Below are positions 9,137-18,144 of a DNA stretch of 64,000 bases, one piece after another. Every line of letters begins with the position of its first letter. Position 1 is the stretch's first letter. Source of the stretch: JBDROU01 sp043809745 [NCBI: bacterium] (GTDB lineage: Bacteria; Elusimicrobiota; JBDRMW01); contig JBDROU010000081.1 of NCBI GenBank assembly GCA_043809745.1, positions 115,019-179,018 of the forward strand, written 5' to 3'. Position numbers and translations under genes: made by a program. A model generated the notes under the pieces. It saw only the letters and a list, made by a program, of their open reading frames with translations, did not search any database and was not told the DNA's origin.

Positions 9137-10183
9137 ATGGCAAAAGATGATAAGGCAAAAGCATTGGAGTTAGCGATTCTTCAAATTGAGAAGGAGTTTG
9201 GTAAGGAATCAATAATGAAGTTGGGTGAACAGACCTCAAAGATTAGGTCCGAGGTTATACCCAGCGGTTCTTTGCAGCTCGATATTGCAACCGGTATAGG
9301 CGGGATCCCGCGCGGAAGAATTATAGAGATTTACGGGCCGGAAGCAGGTGGAAAAACCACCCTTTCTCTTCAGATCTTGGCGCAGGCTCAGATTATAGGT
9401 GGAAATTGCGCTTTTATCGATGCGGAGCATGCATTAGATCCGATATATGCAAAAAGTATTGGCGTTGATACAGACAATCTGCTTATTTCACAGCCTGATT
9501 CTGGGGAACAGGCGCTTGAGATTGTTGAGAAACTGGTCCGCAGCGGCGCTGTTGATTTAATAGTTATTGATTCCGTAGCCGCATTGGTGCCAAGAGCTGA
9601 GATAGATGGTGAGATGGGAGATTCTCATATGGGTTTACAGGCAAGGCTTATGTCTCAGGCATTGAGGAAACTAACAGGAACAATATCAAAATCCAATACA
9701 ACAGTAATCTTCATAAACCAGATCAGGCAAAAATTAGGTGTAATGTTCGGTAATCCTGAGACTACTACCGGTGGTTTAGCGCTCAAATTTTATTCATCTA
9801 TGCGTTTTGATATTAGAAGGATTGAGTCTATTAAAACCGGTGACCAGGTAACAGGTTCTCGTTTGAGAATCAAAATAGTTAAGAATAAGCTTGCTGCCCC
9901 TTTCAGGAATGTTGAACTTGAATTGGTGCACGGTAAAGGATTTTCACATGAAGCTGAACTGCTTGATATGGGTGTTCAATCGAATATTATCGAGAAGAGC
10001 GGTGCCTGGTTTATTTACAACAAGGATAAAATTGGACAGGGAAGGGATAATGCAAAGAGATTCCTTTTAGAAAACAAGGAAATAAGTAAAGAAATTGAAA
10101 CTCAAATAAAGAAAAAGTATTTTACCGAAGAGGAAAAGAAGAAAGAGCCTGTGCTAGCAAAATCAGGGGCAGGCGGAAAGTAA
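9137..10183 (+). CDS. recA: Recombinase A
   Basis: RecA forms the ATP-dependent filament for homologous recombination. The start is placed at ATG 9137 because GGGAGGG lies just upstream and family members begin [13 protein letters not shown]; the reading frame is open back to 9089 (GTG). The 348-residue product includes the Walker A loop, the [19 protein letters not shown] stretch (in pieces), the L1/L2 loops ([20 protein letters not shown]) and a C-terminal domain with a lysine/acid-rich tail. The Walker A reads GPEAGGKTT, where most RecA proteins have GPESSGKTT. No convincing LexA box was found in the 84 nt upstream. Confidence 0.97.
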   Translation: MAKDDKAKALELAILQIEKEFGKESIMKLGEQTSKIRSEVIPSGSLQLDIATGIGGIPRGRIIEIYGPEAGGKTTLSLQILAQAQIIGGNCAFIDAEHALDPIYAKSIGVDTDNLLISQPDSGEQALEIVEKLVRSGAVDLIVIDSVAALVPRAEIDGEMGDSHMGLQARLMSQALRKLTGTISKSNTTVIFINQIRQKLGVMFGNPETTTGGLALKFYSSMRFDIRRIESIKTGDQVTGSRLRIKIVKNKLAAPFRNVELELVHGKGFSHEAELLDMGVQSNIIEKSGAWFIYNKDKIGQGRDNAKRFLLENKEISKEIETQIKKKYFTEEEKKKEPVLAKSGAGGK

Positions 10184-10214
10184 GCGCTTAATAAAGCTTT
10201 TTACTATATTTATA

Positions 10215-10877
10215 ATGCAATTCATGCCCATACCGCAAGATGTTGAAATCAAAAAATTAGTGCTTGGTTTGCTTGAGAATAATACATATATTGTGTTTCA
10301 TAAAAAAACAAAAGATACAATTATAATCGATCCAGCTGATAATCCGGAACTAATAGTAAAACTAATAAGAAACTCTAAGTTAAAACCCTTATATGTGCTG
10401 CTTACACACGGACACGGTGATCATATTGGTGCAGTAAACGGACTGAAGGAGGAATTCGATGTTAAAATTGCCGTTCACTCTTTAGATAGCGCGATGATAC
10501 TCTCTCCTGAGCTTAATTTATCCATCAATCATGGCTGCCCTGTAAGTACAGGCAAAGCGGATGTCATTTTAGGCGATGGAGATACCTTGAAAATTGGTGA
10601 TATTGAATTTAAGGTGATCCATACCCCCGGACATTCACAGGGAGGGATATCTCTATACCATCCGGGTATTCTATTCAGCGGTGACACTTTGTTTAAAGGG
10701 GATGTCGGAAGATATGATTTGCCTGGATCAGATGTGAATGATTTGTTTAAATCCCTGCAAAAACTTATGTCTCTTCCCGATGAAACTATTGTGTATCCGG
10801 GTCACGGTCCATCAACAACTATAAGCCAAGAAAAAAGGTTAAATTATTCTTTTAAAGAAATCTCTAAAAGTATTTAA
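10215..10877 (+). CDS. Metallo-beta-lactamase-fold hydrolase (glyoxalase II-like)
   Basis: The 220-residue protein has the complete zinc-binding set of the metallo-beta-lactamase fold. It shows THGHGDH (about residue 66), a histidine in TPGHSQGG, an aspartate in FSGDTLF and a histidine in YPGHGPST. This spacing matches the glyoxalase II/YcbL group that hydrolyses thioesters. The true substrate cannot be told from sequence. Start ATG 10215 or ATG 10224 are both possible. It lies between recA and xerD without overlap. Confidence 0.87.
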   Translation: MQFMPIPQDVEIKKLVLGLLENNTYIVFHKKTKDTIIIDPADNPELIVKLIRNSKLKPLYVLLTHGHGDHIGAVNGLKEEFDVKIAVHSLDSAMILSPELNLSINHGCPVSTGKADVILGDGDTLKIGDIEFKVIHTPGHSQGGISLYHPGILFSGDTLFKGDVGRYDLPGSDVNDLFKSLQKLMSLPDETIVYPGHGPSTTISQEKRLNYSFKEISKSI

Positions 10878-10917
10878 TCTCAGCAGCAATAAGAATTTAA
10901 TAATTAAATAATTCTAG

Positions 10918-11796
10918 ATGAAATATTCTGAGCTTTTAAACGGTTTTCTTAACTATATAAAGGTAGAAAAAGTTTTATCTGAAAATACAATATACGCGTA
11001 TAAGCTGGATTTGAATAAGTTTCTAGGTTATTGTGAAAATAAGCTAGTTAATCCGCTTGAATGCAAGCATGCGCAGATCACTGAATTTCTATGGGATGAA
11101 AGTTTTTCAAAGCTTAAACCAGCATCCGTAGTTCGCTTAATACAAGTATTAAAGCTTTTCTATAAATTTCTTCTTAATGAAAATTTGATTAAGCAAGATC
11201 CTACGTTCAATATACTTTCACCAAAATTACCTAAAAAACTGCCCAAATATCTTACTTTAGATGAAGTAGATAGATTAATAGAAAATCCTAACTCGAATAA
11301 GGAATTAGGTATTAGGTTAAAAGCGATGTTTGAGCTTTTATATGCGACAGGAATACGTGTTTCTGAGCTTATAACTTTAAAAATGAACAATTTGGATTTA
11401 AAAGAGGGTTTTGTGAAAGTTCTGGGTAAGGGTAATAAGGAAAGAATAATTCCTATTGGACACAGAGCAACTCAAGCTATAAAAACTTACATTACAGTAA
11501 GGAAGTCAAATTTCGGTGCTAAAGAGCTATTTATAAGCAAACTTGGCAGAAAAATGAGCAGGGTTGAATTCTGGCGTCAGATTAAGAATTATGCTCGTAA
11601 AGCCGGTATAACTAAGAATATGTCGCCTCATATAATGCGCCATTCCTTTGCAACTCATATGCTTCAAAGGGGCGCAGACTTAAGAGTAGTTCAGGAGTTA
11701 TTGGGTCATGCTGATATCTCTACTACTCAGATTTACACGCATCTCGAAAGAGAACACCTAAAAGAAAAACACAAAAAGTACCATCCTTTTGAATAG
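10918..11796 (+). CDS. xerD: Tyrosine recombinase XerD/XerC
   Basis: This site-specific recombinase most likely resolves chromosome dimers at dif together with FtsK (encoded at 2233). The 292 residues fit Xer length. The N-terminal SAM-like domain spans about 1-90. The catalytic domain shows Arg in ATGIRVSEL, Lys in GKGNKER, HxxR in SPHIMRHSFATH, His in LLGHADIS and Tyr in TTQIYTH. Only one Xer gene is in the window, so it could act alone or with a partner elsewhere. XerD is preferred over XerC on overall pattern. Confidence 0.9.
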   Translation: MKYSELLNGFLNYIKVEKVLSENTIYAYKLDLNKFLGYCENKLVNPLECKHAQITEFLWDESFSKLKPASVVRLIQVLKLFYKFLLNENLIKQDPTFNILSPKLPKKLPKYLTLDEVDRLIENPNSNKELGIRLKAMFELLYATGIRVSELITLKMNNLDLKEGFVKVLGKGNKERIIPIGHRATQAIKTYITVRKSNFGAKELFISKLGRKMSRVEFWRQIKNYARKAGITKNMSPHIMRHSFATHMLQRGADLRVVQELLGHADISTTQIYTHLEREHLKEKHKKYHPFE

Positions 11797-11824
11797 GAAT
11801 AAGGGCAGGACCATCCGCAATTTA

Positions 11825-11868
11825 TTTACAAGAATATTACATGTTCCCTGATGTATATTTGTTATAAT
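11825..11868 (+). promoter_or_regulatory. Direct-repeat activator site and -10 box upstream of gene 11908
   Basis: TTTACAAGAATATTACA (11825-11841) is a near-perfect TTTACA-N5-TTTACA repeat. A consensus TATAAT lies at 11863-11868, 21 bp after the repeat. The same arrangement occurs at four other promoters in the window. There is no good -35 hexamer, which fits activator dependence. Confidence 0.6.
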
Positions 11869-11907
11869 TAATTAATTTTTGAAAGTATTGAAAGGGGTAT
11901 AATTATT

Positions 11908-12390
11908 ATGAAGCAATGTGTGATTGTAGTTCTGTTATTTAGTTTGCATTCCAATGTGTTTTCTTTGCAGCATAAAAATTTCTTTCTTACTCCTCCTGGG
12001 TTTTTGGAAGTGTTCACCAAAAATTCGGATATTGATCCTAAAGAATTAGACCGTATGCGCAAGATCAGGGATATAGCGGTAAATTTACTTGGATTTAGGG
12101 ATATTCCACTACGAAGAAAATCATATCGGGATACGAGTAACGAACAAACATTAATGCTCTCTGGATTAGTGCAAAAATTTAATGGAGAATGGCTACTTAG
12201 ATATACCGGAGCTATAGGAGATGAGCATGAGGTTCTATTTGTTGATAAAAATGACCAAATAGTGATTAATTACCTGGATAGCGAAGCGTATGGTGTCATG
12301 GATACTACAGGAGTCGAGTATAATGAAGCTAACCCTTTTGCTAGTTTGCCTGTTTATACAAATTCAATTACAAGAAAAATCCTTTACTGA
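11908..12390 (+). CDS. Secreted protein of unknown function
   Basis: The 160-residue product begins with a signal peptide (MKQCVIVVLLFSLHSNVFS) followed at once by HKNFFLTPPGFLEVF. That placement recalls the LAPP motif of other secreted proteins here. The rest is a mixed globular domain with no motif I recognise. An AAAGGGG ribosome site lies about 10 nt before ATG 11908. It has its own promoter of the shared TTTACA-repeat type. About 320 nt of mostly non-coding DNA follow. Confidence 0.65.
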   Translation: MKQCVIVVLLFSLHSNVFSLQHKNFFLTPPGFLEVFTKNSDIDPKELDRMRKIRDIAVNLLGFRDIPLRRKSYRDTSNEQTLMLSGLVQKFNGEWLLRYTGAIGDEHEVLFVDKNDQIVINYLDSEAYGVMDTTGVEYNEANPFASLPVYTNSITRKILY

Positions 12391-12664
12391 TGCTACTGTT
12401 GCGAAAAGTCATTAATATGGATTTTTAGTTATATTGTGCAATTATAATAAAATGAACATTCTGAAATTTACACAATTCATTGCCATAAGCGCATTTTTAG
12501 TACAGATCCCCTATTGATAATCAATTGCTTGTTAAAAAACTCTATAACTACCTGATAATGAGTCCTAAAACAGATCGCCGCGATGTCGCTACATTAAATT
12601 AATCAAATAATTTGAGTGATTTGCAATTGCCTTAGAGATCTCACCTTATAGCCCAAAAAATTAT
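12391..12664 (+). other. Intergenic stretch with a truncated signal-peptide ORF
   Basis: This gap contains one possible short ORF at 12452-12517 encoding 21 residues (MNILKFTQFIAISAFLVQIP plus Tyr). It looks like a signal peptide that ends before any mature domain, and it lacks a ribosome site. It may be the remnant of another secreted-protein gene. Nothing else was recognised. Confidence 0.3.
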
Positions 12665-12707
12665 TTTACAAAAATATTACATCGATTTCACATCCATTTT
12701 ATACAAT
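12665..12707 (+). promoter_or_regulatory. Direct-repeat activator site and -10 box upstream of gene 12715
   Basis: TTTACAAAAATATTACA (12665-12681) is followed 20 bp later by TACAAT (12702-12707). The ATG at 12715 lies where transcription would be expected to begin, so the mRNA may be leaderless. No ribosome site is visible before 12715, which agrees with this. Confidence 0.6.
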
Positions 12708-12714
12708 ATAAAAT

Positions 12715-13668
12715 ATGAGCTTAGAAAAATTAATTCATACTGGATATTGCAGGCTGGCATTAATAATATTGATTTCAGTGGGAGCATGTTCTGATATTTT
12801 CTGTGAGTCATTGCTTGCTCCGCCTTCAGAAGTAAAACTTAAAGGATTAGACCCCGATCAACCCCGATTCGGATCTAAGAAAACCACGGTATTTGAGGGT
12901 ATTGAAGGAATATCTAGATTACTGCCCAGATCACTATTTTCTGAAAAAGAAATAAGTACAATTATCAGCAGAGTATTGGAGTTAAAAGGTTTGTTAAATA
13001 ATTTAACCCCAGAATCAAAGAGAATTCTTTTTAATCCTGATATTCTGCCAGTAATTCTTGGGATCAAACCTGCATATCTTAGGTATGGAGGGGAGAGTCC
13101 TACACAACCTTTAGTAGATGAGTTAAATGCATTGAATGTTGTTTGGGTAAAAGAGGAGATTTGTGAAAAAAGCAATAGTCTTCTTATTTCAAAACCAAAT
13201 TTGTTTAATAGATTGGAAGTAGAAGGTGATTATCTTGTGAAAAACGGGATTCTTTTTAATATACAGCTTCAAAAAATAATTTCAAGAAAAGATATAAAAG
13301 TTTTTATTAGGTATTTTGAGAAATTATATGTTAAAAATAATGGTAAAATAGATTATTTAGTGGGTTTTATGCTGGGATATCCTTTATATGACATTGACTA
13401 TGCTCTGAAGCTCTATTTCAAAGGTGAGATTAAAAAAGGTTTAGATATATATAATGATTATAGGCATGGTCTTAAAAGTTGCGGAGGTAGTGAAACTACT
13501 TTAATGCTTAATCGATTAAGCGCTGTGTTGGATTTCGCGTATAATGCTTTTAGCAGCGTTTGTGATTTAAAGGAGCACCTGTTAAGAAATGTCTATGAAG
13601 CATATAGTAGAAATAAGGTTCGATTCAATAATTATATGAACCATGGAGCAATTCAAACAAGCCAGTAG
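12715..13668 (+). CDS. Secreted LAPPS-motif protein of unknown function
   Basis: The 317-residue product has a signal peptide (hydrophobic residues about 13-27) followed by CESLLAPPSEVKL. The mature part is mostly helical, with no catalytic motif that I recognise. Two short stretches (SRLLPRSLFSEKEISTIIS and FIRYFEKLYVKNNGKIDYLV) suggest packed helices. The LAPPS sequence directly after the signal peptide is shared with genes at 43869 and, more loosely, at 61375 and 11908. It has its own TTTACA-repeat promoter and seems to be monocistronic. Confidence 0.65.
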   Translation: MSLEKLIHTGYCRLALIILISVGACSDIFCESLLAPPSEVKLKGLDPDQPRFGSKKTTVFEGIEGISRLLPRSLFSEKEISTIISRVLELKGLLNNLTPESKRILFNPDILPVILGIKPAYLRYGGESPTQPLVDELNALNVVWVKEEICEKSNSLLISKPNLFNRLEVEGDYLVKNGILFNIQLQKIISRKDIKVFIRYFEKLYVKNNGKIDYLVGFMLGYPLYDIDYALKLYFKGEIKKGLDIYNDYRHGLKSCGGSETTLMLNRLSAVLDFAYNAFSSVCDLKEHLLRNVYEAYSRNKVRFNNYMNHGAIQTSQ

Positions 13669-13692
13669 AAATTGGGAACACTAAAAAAGTGT

Positions 13693-13721
13693 TTGACATA
13701 TAAAAGGTGATAGAGTATAAT
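13693..13721 (+). promoter_or_regulatory. Sigma-70-type promoter for the GH13 gene
   Basis: A consensus TTGACA (13693-13698) is separated by exactly 17 bp from TATAAT-like TATAAT (13716-13721). It lies 58 bp before the proposed TTG start. A small inverted repeat, AACACT-N5-AGTGTT (13677-13693), abuts the -35 box and could be an operator or a weak terminator of the preceding gene. Confidence 0.75.
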
Positions 13722-13778
13722 AAAACTAGGCAAAGATTGGAACGAAATGGAGGATGAGTGCCGAGTTAATAAAGCCAG

Positions 13779-16361
13779 TTGAAAGAACTGCTTTTTAAGA
13801 AGGGTCATTCAATAGACGTTGTTTTTAGAGTCTATAAAGTTATTAAAAGATCGCTTTATGGTCTCTTTCTTTTTTTATACATACTAATTTTTCACTTCTC
13901 ACCCCAATCGGTTCAAGCTGTAGATTCTCAAATCCCGCAAGATTTAATACATTATTTCGAACAAAATCATATATCTTATCAAAAAGTAGATGCCAATTTA
14001 ATTAAATGGGTAGGTTTTTACGGTGATGCCAACAAATACAGCAGGTATATAAAACGCTCAGATAGTGAGTTTGTAATTAAAATTGTTAACAGAAATAAGA
14101 ATGGCTGGGCAAGCGCGGGAGTGAATTTAGCAAATCCCATCTCAATAGAAGCCTTTGACTGTATCTACATAAACGCAAGGGGATTAGATGGAGTAGAACG
14201 GTTTAGAGTAACTATAAGGGATATGGATTGGAGAGAGTGTGATCTCTCTCAAAGCTATTCACCTCCTCTTCCTGAACTTGGACTTAGCAAGAAATGGGAT
14301 TATATAGCAATAAAACTTGATCAGTTTACAGGTGATTTCGACCAATCATATGTTAGACACATTGGTATAGAAATAGGTACAGATACCTTATTTAATAAGG
14401 AAAAGGCTGCAGTTTTAATTAAGGATATTGTTTTTTGCAACCAGGAAGCAGTTAGCAAGCTTTTGCTAAGCCTGAATAACCAGAATCAATCGGAATCAGC
14501 AGATGATGAATCTGTTGGAGAAAATACTCCTATTATAGAGGATTCTTTAGCGGTTTATCTGCCCTGTAATGAAATCATACCTTTAAAAGATAATAGAAAT
14601 TATTTTACGCTTCTTGATAATATTTTTTCAAGTGATAAACCATTAGATAAGATACATGTATTTGCCTCTTTTAGTTTAGTTTCATTAGCTTTATTTGGCG
14701 GAGTGTTGTTAAGAAAGAGGGATCTGAGATTATCAAAGATAGATCAACAATACTGGGTATACAGATATAAAGAACCTCATTGGAAAAATAAGGGAAAGAA
14801 AGAACCAATTAAGCTTATTTATGAAATAAATACTAGGGCTCATTTAGCAAAGAAAAGAAAAAACGGGAAGGTTGTGTATTCCTCATACAGTTCAATCTCG
14901 TTGGCAGAATTAAAAGAGATTAAATCACTTGGATTTGACACTATTTGGTTAATGGGGGTGTGGGAAATAGGTGCCAAAGTTAAGAGTATTTCCAAAAATT
15001 ATGGAGATGATTATGAGGGTTCTCCATATGCCATATACGAATATGCTTTGAACAAAGATTTAGGCGGTTTTAAGCACTTCATGAAGGTGGTTAGAAATGC
15101 CCGTAAGGTTGGTTTAAGGATTATTGTGGATTTTGTGCCAAATCATATGTCGCTGGATACGCCGTGGTTGAATAGCAATCCTGAATATTTTGTTCATTTT
15201 CCTTTGCCGGAAGAGGATATTGAAAGAAGTGAATGGGATTTGCTCCATAAATACCCGGGTTTTTATCCAACTTATACTGACGGTTATCCGGAGCATGGCA
15301 AAAGGGTAAGAAAGAGGATAATGGTTGCTTATGGGAGGGATCCTAATTTTTTTCCTTGGATTGATACCGCGCAGCTTGACTATACAAATCCTAATTTAAG
15401 AATAAAAATGATTAATGTTTTAAAAAATTTGGCAAGGATTGTTGATGGCGTAAGATGTGATACTGTTATGCTTGTATTAAGAGATCAGATAAAAAATCAA
15501 TGGAATTCATCTATACCTTGGGAATATTTTAACCGACTTTTCCCGGAAGAGTTTTGGTTAGAGGCATTTAGGGAGGTTAAAGAAGTTAATAAGAATTTTA
15601 TGTTTATCGCTGAAACATACTGGGATAAGGAATACTACCTGCAAACTTTAGGTTTCGATTACACATATAATAAAAATTTGTACGATATAATTAGTAGAGT
15701 TGCTCATGGCGGGAACTGCAATGAGCTGCAATCCTTCATTAAATACTGCGAATGTGATTTTCTTCATAAGAGCCTTTACTTTTTGGAAAATCATGATGAA
15801 GAAAGAGCTTTTAATGTATTTGGGATAGAGGCACAAAGGGCTGCCTCAATGTTAATTAATTCGCTTCCGGGTGCTTCTCTTTATCACAATGGACAATTAG
15901 AAGGTAAATCTGAACGAATGCCGGTTCAAAGAGTTATCCCTACCAGACAAAACGATTTTAATCATAATTTGATTAAATTTTATAACAGCGGTTTTGAAAT
16001 ATTCCAGAGAGATTGCTTTAGAAAAGGAAAGATTTATGTGCTAAACTCATGTAACTGCAATATAATGTCATTTATTAGGGAATATCAGGACGAAGTGGCA
16101 TTTATTGCTGTAAACATGACACCTAATATTCAAAGATGCAGTATTCCCATCTCCCAGGAGTCCTTCACTATAAAGAACAAGAGTTCATACATATTTAAGG
16201 ATTTATATAACAGATACTTAAATGCTGAAGAAAAAAAGAGCTCTAAAATTATTAGCGAACGGATATTTAAAGGCAGTGATTTGCTAGAAAAGGGCTTGAA
16301 TATTGAACTTGAAGGTTATAAAAGCCATATCTTCCTAATAGAACCTGTAAAAAAGACATAA
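13779..16361 (+). CDS. Membrane-tethered GH13 (alpha-amylase family) protein
   Basis: The 860-residue protein has a signal or anchor helix (25-41, possible cleavage after VQA at 48). A beta-sandwich-like domain (about 50-225) and a second membrane helix (about 293-312) come before the GH13 barrel. Barrel signatures are complete: DFVPNH at 451-456, nucleophile Asp561 in GVRCD, acid/base Glu612 in IAETYW, and ENHDE at 670-674. It therefore should act on alpha-glucans or related sugars. Basic residues after helix two (RKRDLR) suggest the catalytic part faces the cytoplasm, which would be unusual. The start is uncertain. TTG 13779 follows an in-frame stop at 13770, while the GGAGG at 13749 is too far away and matches a short overlapping ORF. 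Confidence 0.82.
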   Translation: MKELLFKKGHSIDVVFRVYKVIKRSLYGLFLFLYILIFHFSPQSVQAVDSQIPQDLIHYFEQNHISYQKVDANLIKWVGFYGDANKYSRYIKRSDSEFVIKIVNRNKNGWASAGVNLANPISIEAFDCIYINARGLDGVERFRVTIRDMDWRECDLSQSYSPPLPELGLSKKWDYIAIKLDQFTGDFDQSYVRHIGIEIGTDTLFNKEKAAVLIKDIVFCNQEAVSKLLLSLNNQNQSESADDESVGENTPIIEDSLAVYLPCNEIIPLKDNRNYFTLLDNIFSSDKPLDKIHVFASFSLVSLALFGGVLLRKRDLRLSKIDQQYWVYRYKEPHWKNKGKKEPIKLIYEINTRAHLAKKRKNGKVVYSSYSSISLAELKEIKSLGFDTIWLMGVWEIGAKVKSISKNYGDDYEGSPYAIYEYALNKDLGGFKHFMKVVRNARKVGLRIIVDFVPNHMSLDTPWLNSNPEYFVHFPLPEEDIERSEWDLLHKYPGFYPTYTDGYPEHGKRVRKRIMVAYGRDPNFFPWIDTAQLDYTNPNLRIKMINVLKNLARIVDGVRCDTVMLVLRDQIKNQWNSSIPWEYFNRLFPEEFWLEAFREVKEVNKNFMFIAETYWDKEYYLQTLGFDYTYNKNLYDIISRVAHGGNCNELQSFIKYCECDFLHKSLYFLENHDEERAFNVFGIEAQRAASMLINSLPGASLYHNGQLEGKSERMPVQRVIPTRQNDFNHNLIKFYNSGFEIFQRDCFRKGKIYVLNSCNCNIMSFIREYQDEVAFIAVNMTPNIQRCSIPISQESFTIKNKSSYIFKDLYNRYLNAEEKKSSKIISERIFKGSDLLEKGLNIELEGYKSHIFLIEPVKKT

Positions 16362-16521
16362 TTGTTAAATATTGCTGTTTTTTTTGCTGCAATTTTGTTA
16401 AGATTATTACTGGTAATCAGCATTAATCATGGAATTTCAAAATCCAATACCGAACACGCAAGCTATATATAATGCTATTGACAAATTGAATAATTAGAGG
16501 TATAAGGATTTAGAGGGATAC

Positions 16522-16884
16522 ATGGAAATTCTGGTTGTGGATGATGAAAAACAAGCATGCAGCATCTTAGAACAAATTTTAACCGATCTGGGACAAACGG
16601 TTACAATCGTTACTAAAGGTAAAGATGTATTAGACGTGCTCAGACGCCATACCTTTGATATGATATTTGTTGATATTAATATGCCTGATATTTCAGGTAT
16701 AGATGTTATAAAACAGATAAGAGCAGAAAATAGTGAGATAAAGATTATTGTAGTAAGTGCTGTAGACAATGAGTTAGCGATTAGGTACATTGGCGAATTG
16801 GGTATTAATGGATATATAACAAAACCGATAAGAATTAAATACTTGGAAAAAGCCATTAAAGATACGATAAAAAAAATACTTTAA
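16522..16884 (+). CDS. Single-domain response regulator (CheY-like)
   Basis: The 120-residue protein is one receiver domain. It shows acidic residues Asp7-Asp8, phospho-acceptor Asp51 in FVDINMPD, a switch Ser/Thr near VVSA, and the conserved Lys in YITKPIR. There is no output domain. It sits 19 nt before a receiver-HD-GYP gene and probably shares a phosphorelay with it. The cognate kinase is not adjacent. Confidence 0.9.
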   Translation: MEILVVDDEKQACSILEQILTDLGQTVTIVTKGKDVLDVLRRHTFDMIFVDINMPDISGIDVIKQIRAENSEIKIIVVSAVDNELAIRYIGELGINGYITKPIRIKYLEKAIKDTIKKIL

Positions 16885-16903
16885 TTAAAACAATCATTTA
16901 TTT

Positions 16904-18043
16904 ATGGTTAAATTGTTAATAGTTGATGATGAATCTGGTGTAAGGAATCTTCTCGGCAATTACTTCACTGATATAAATTATAATGTGTTAACTGCTGCTA
17001 CAGGAGAGGAAGCATTAACGAAGATTGATGAGTTTAAACCCCACCTTGTATTCCTTGATGTTGGTCTGCCAAGAAAAAGCGGTCTACAGGTATTAGAGGA
17101 GATTAAATCAAAGGATCCGACAATAAAGGTCATAATGATAACCGGGATGGATGATAAGAAAGTGTATGAAAAAGCAAGAACTCTTGGAGCAAGCGATTAT
17201 GTAAAAAAGCCTTTTAAGCTTGAGTATTTGGAAAATGAGGTGCTGCCTAAAATCGGCAGACAGCTTTATGAAGATTTGAGAAGAGAAAATTTAGAAAAAA
17301 CCCGTTTAAATGAGGAATTAGCAAAGAAACTTAATGAGATTGAGTCTCTTTATGGCAAACTAAAACAAACCAGTATTCAAACTATTATGTCTTTGGCGCT
17401 TACTTTGGAATCAAAAGACCCTTATACGCATGGCCATTCTCAAAGAGTGTCAAAGTATAGTAGAGGGATTGCTTTAGCTCTTAAAGAAAATAATCATTGG
17501 AATATAGATGATGAGTTTTTGAATAATATTGAGCGGGAATCAATGCTGCATGATATAGGTAAAGTAGGTATGCCCGACAACATATTGAGAAAACCGGATA
17601 AACTAACAGATGAGGAGTATGGAATTGTTAAGATGCATCCTGAGATCGGGGCAAGAATACTCCAGCCAATTGAGGATTTAAGGGAAAATATAGAAGTTAT
17701 TCTCCACCATCACGAAACGTATGATGGAAAAGGATATCCGGATGGATTAAGGTCAGACAAAATACCGCTCAGATCAAAAATAATTTCTGTGGCAGACACA
17801 TTTGACGCGATAGTTTCGGGTTATGATAAAAAGAAGTTCGGTATGTCTGAAAGCGCGATTCCTGAGCGTTCAAGAATCCTTTCAGTCGCTGATGCATATG
17901 ATGCTATGACATCTGTAAGGAGCTACAGAGCGGCGCTTACTAAAGAAGAAGCCATTGAAGAGATTGAAAGATGTAAAGGCACACAGTTTGATCCAGAAGT
18001 CGTAGATGCTTTTATAACATATCTAGAGAAATCAGAAGACTAA
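16904..18043 (+). CDS. Response regulator with HD-GYP domain, internally duplicated
   Basis: HD-GYP domains usually hydrolyse cyclic di-GMP. The 379-residue protein has a receiver (acceptor Asp52), a coiled linker (about 120-155) and an HD-GYP domain. HD is at 216-217 (MLHDIGKVG), HHHE at 268-271 and GYP at 277-279. Oddly, the segment after GYP is repeated. IPLRSKIISVADTFDAIVS (287-305) is followed 32 residues later by IPERSRILSVADAYDAMTS (319-337). Family members have this helix only once. The rest of the domain end (GTQFDPEVVDAF) is normal, so the protein may still be active. C-di-GMP also figures in the PilZ genes at 31.5 kb. Confidence 0.9.
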   Translation: MVKLLIVDDESGVRNLLGNYFTDINYNVLTAATGEEALTKIDEFKPHLVFLDVGLPRKSGLQVLEEIKSKDPTIKVIMITGMDDKKVYEKARTLGASDYVKKPFKLEYLENEVLPKIGRQLYEDLRRENLEKTRLNEELAKKLNEIESLYGKLKQTSIQTIMSLALTLESKDPYTHGHSQRVSKYSRGIALALKENNHWNIDDEFLNNIERESMLHDIGKVGMPDNILRKPDKLTDEEYGIVKMHPEIGARILQPIEDLRENIEVILHHHETYDGKGYPDGLRSDKIPLRSKIISVADTFDAIVSGYDKKKFGMSESAIPERSRILSVADAYDAMTSVRSYRAALTKEEAIEEIERCKGTQFDPEVVDAFITYLEKSED

Positions 18044-18118
18044 GTCCTTCAGTAGCAACTAATTATTTATACTCTTGACCGATATCTTTTAATTTTATAT
18101 CTTCATTTAAGGTCTAAA

Positions 18119-18124
18119 TATAAT
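18119..18124 (+). promoter_or_regulatory. Possible -10 box before the TIGR03546 gene
   Basis: TATAAT at 18119-18124 lies 20 nt before ATG 18145, with AAGGGGAAAG as a ribosome site. The -35 region (TTATAT at 17 bp) is poor. A TTGACC at 18075 is too far upstream for this -10 and would need a different one. Confidence 0.35.
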
Positions 18125-18144
18125 ATAACTAAGGGGAAAGCTCT

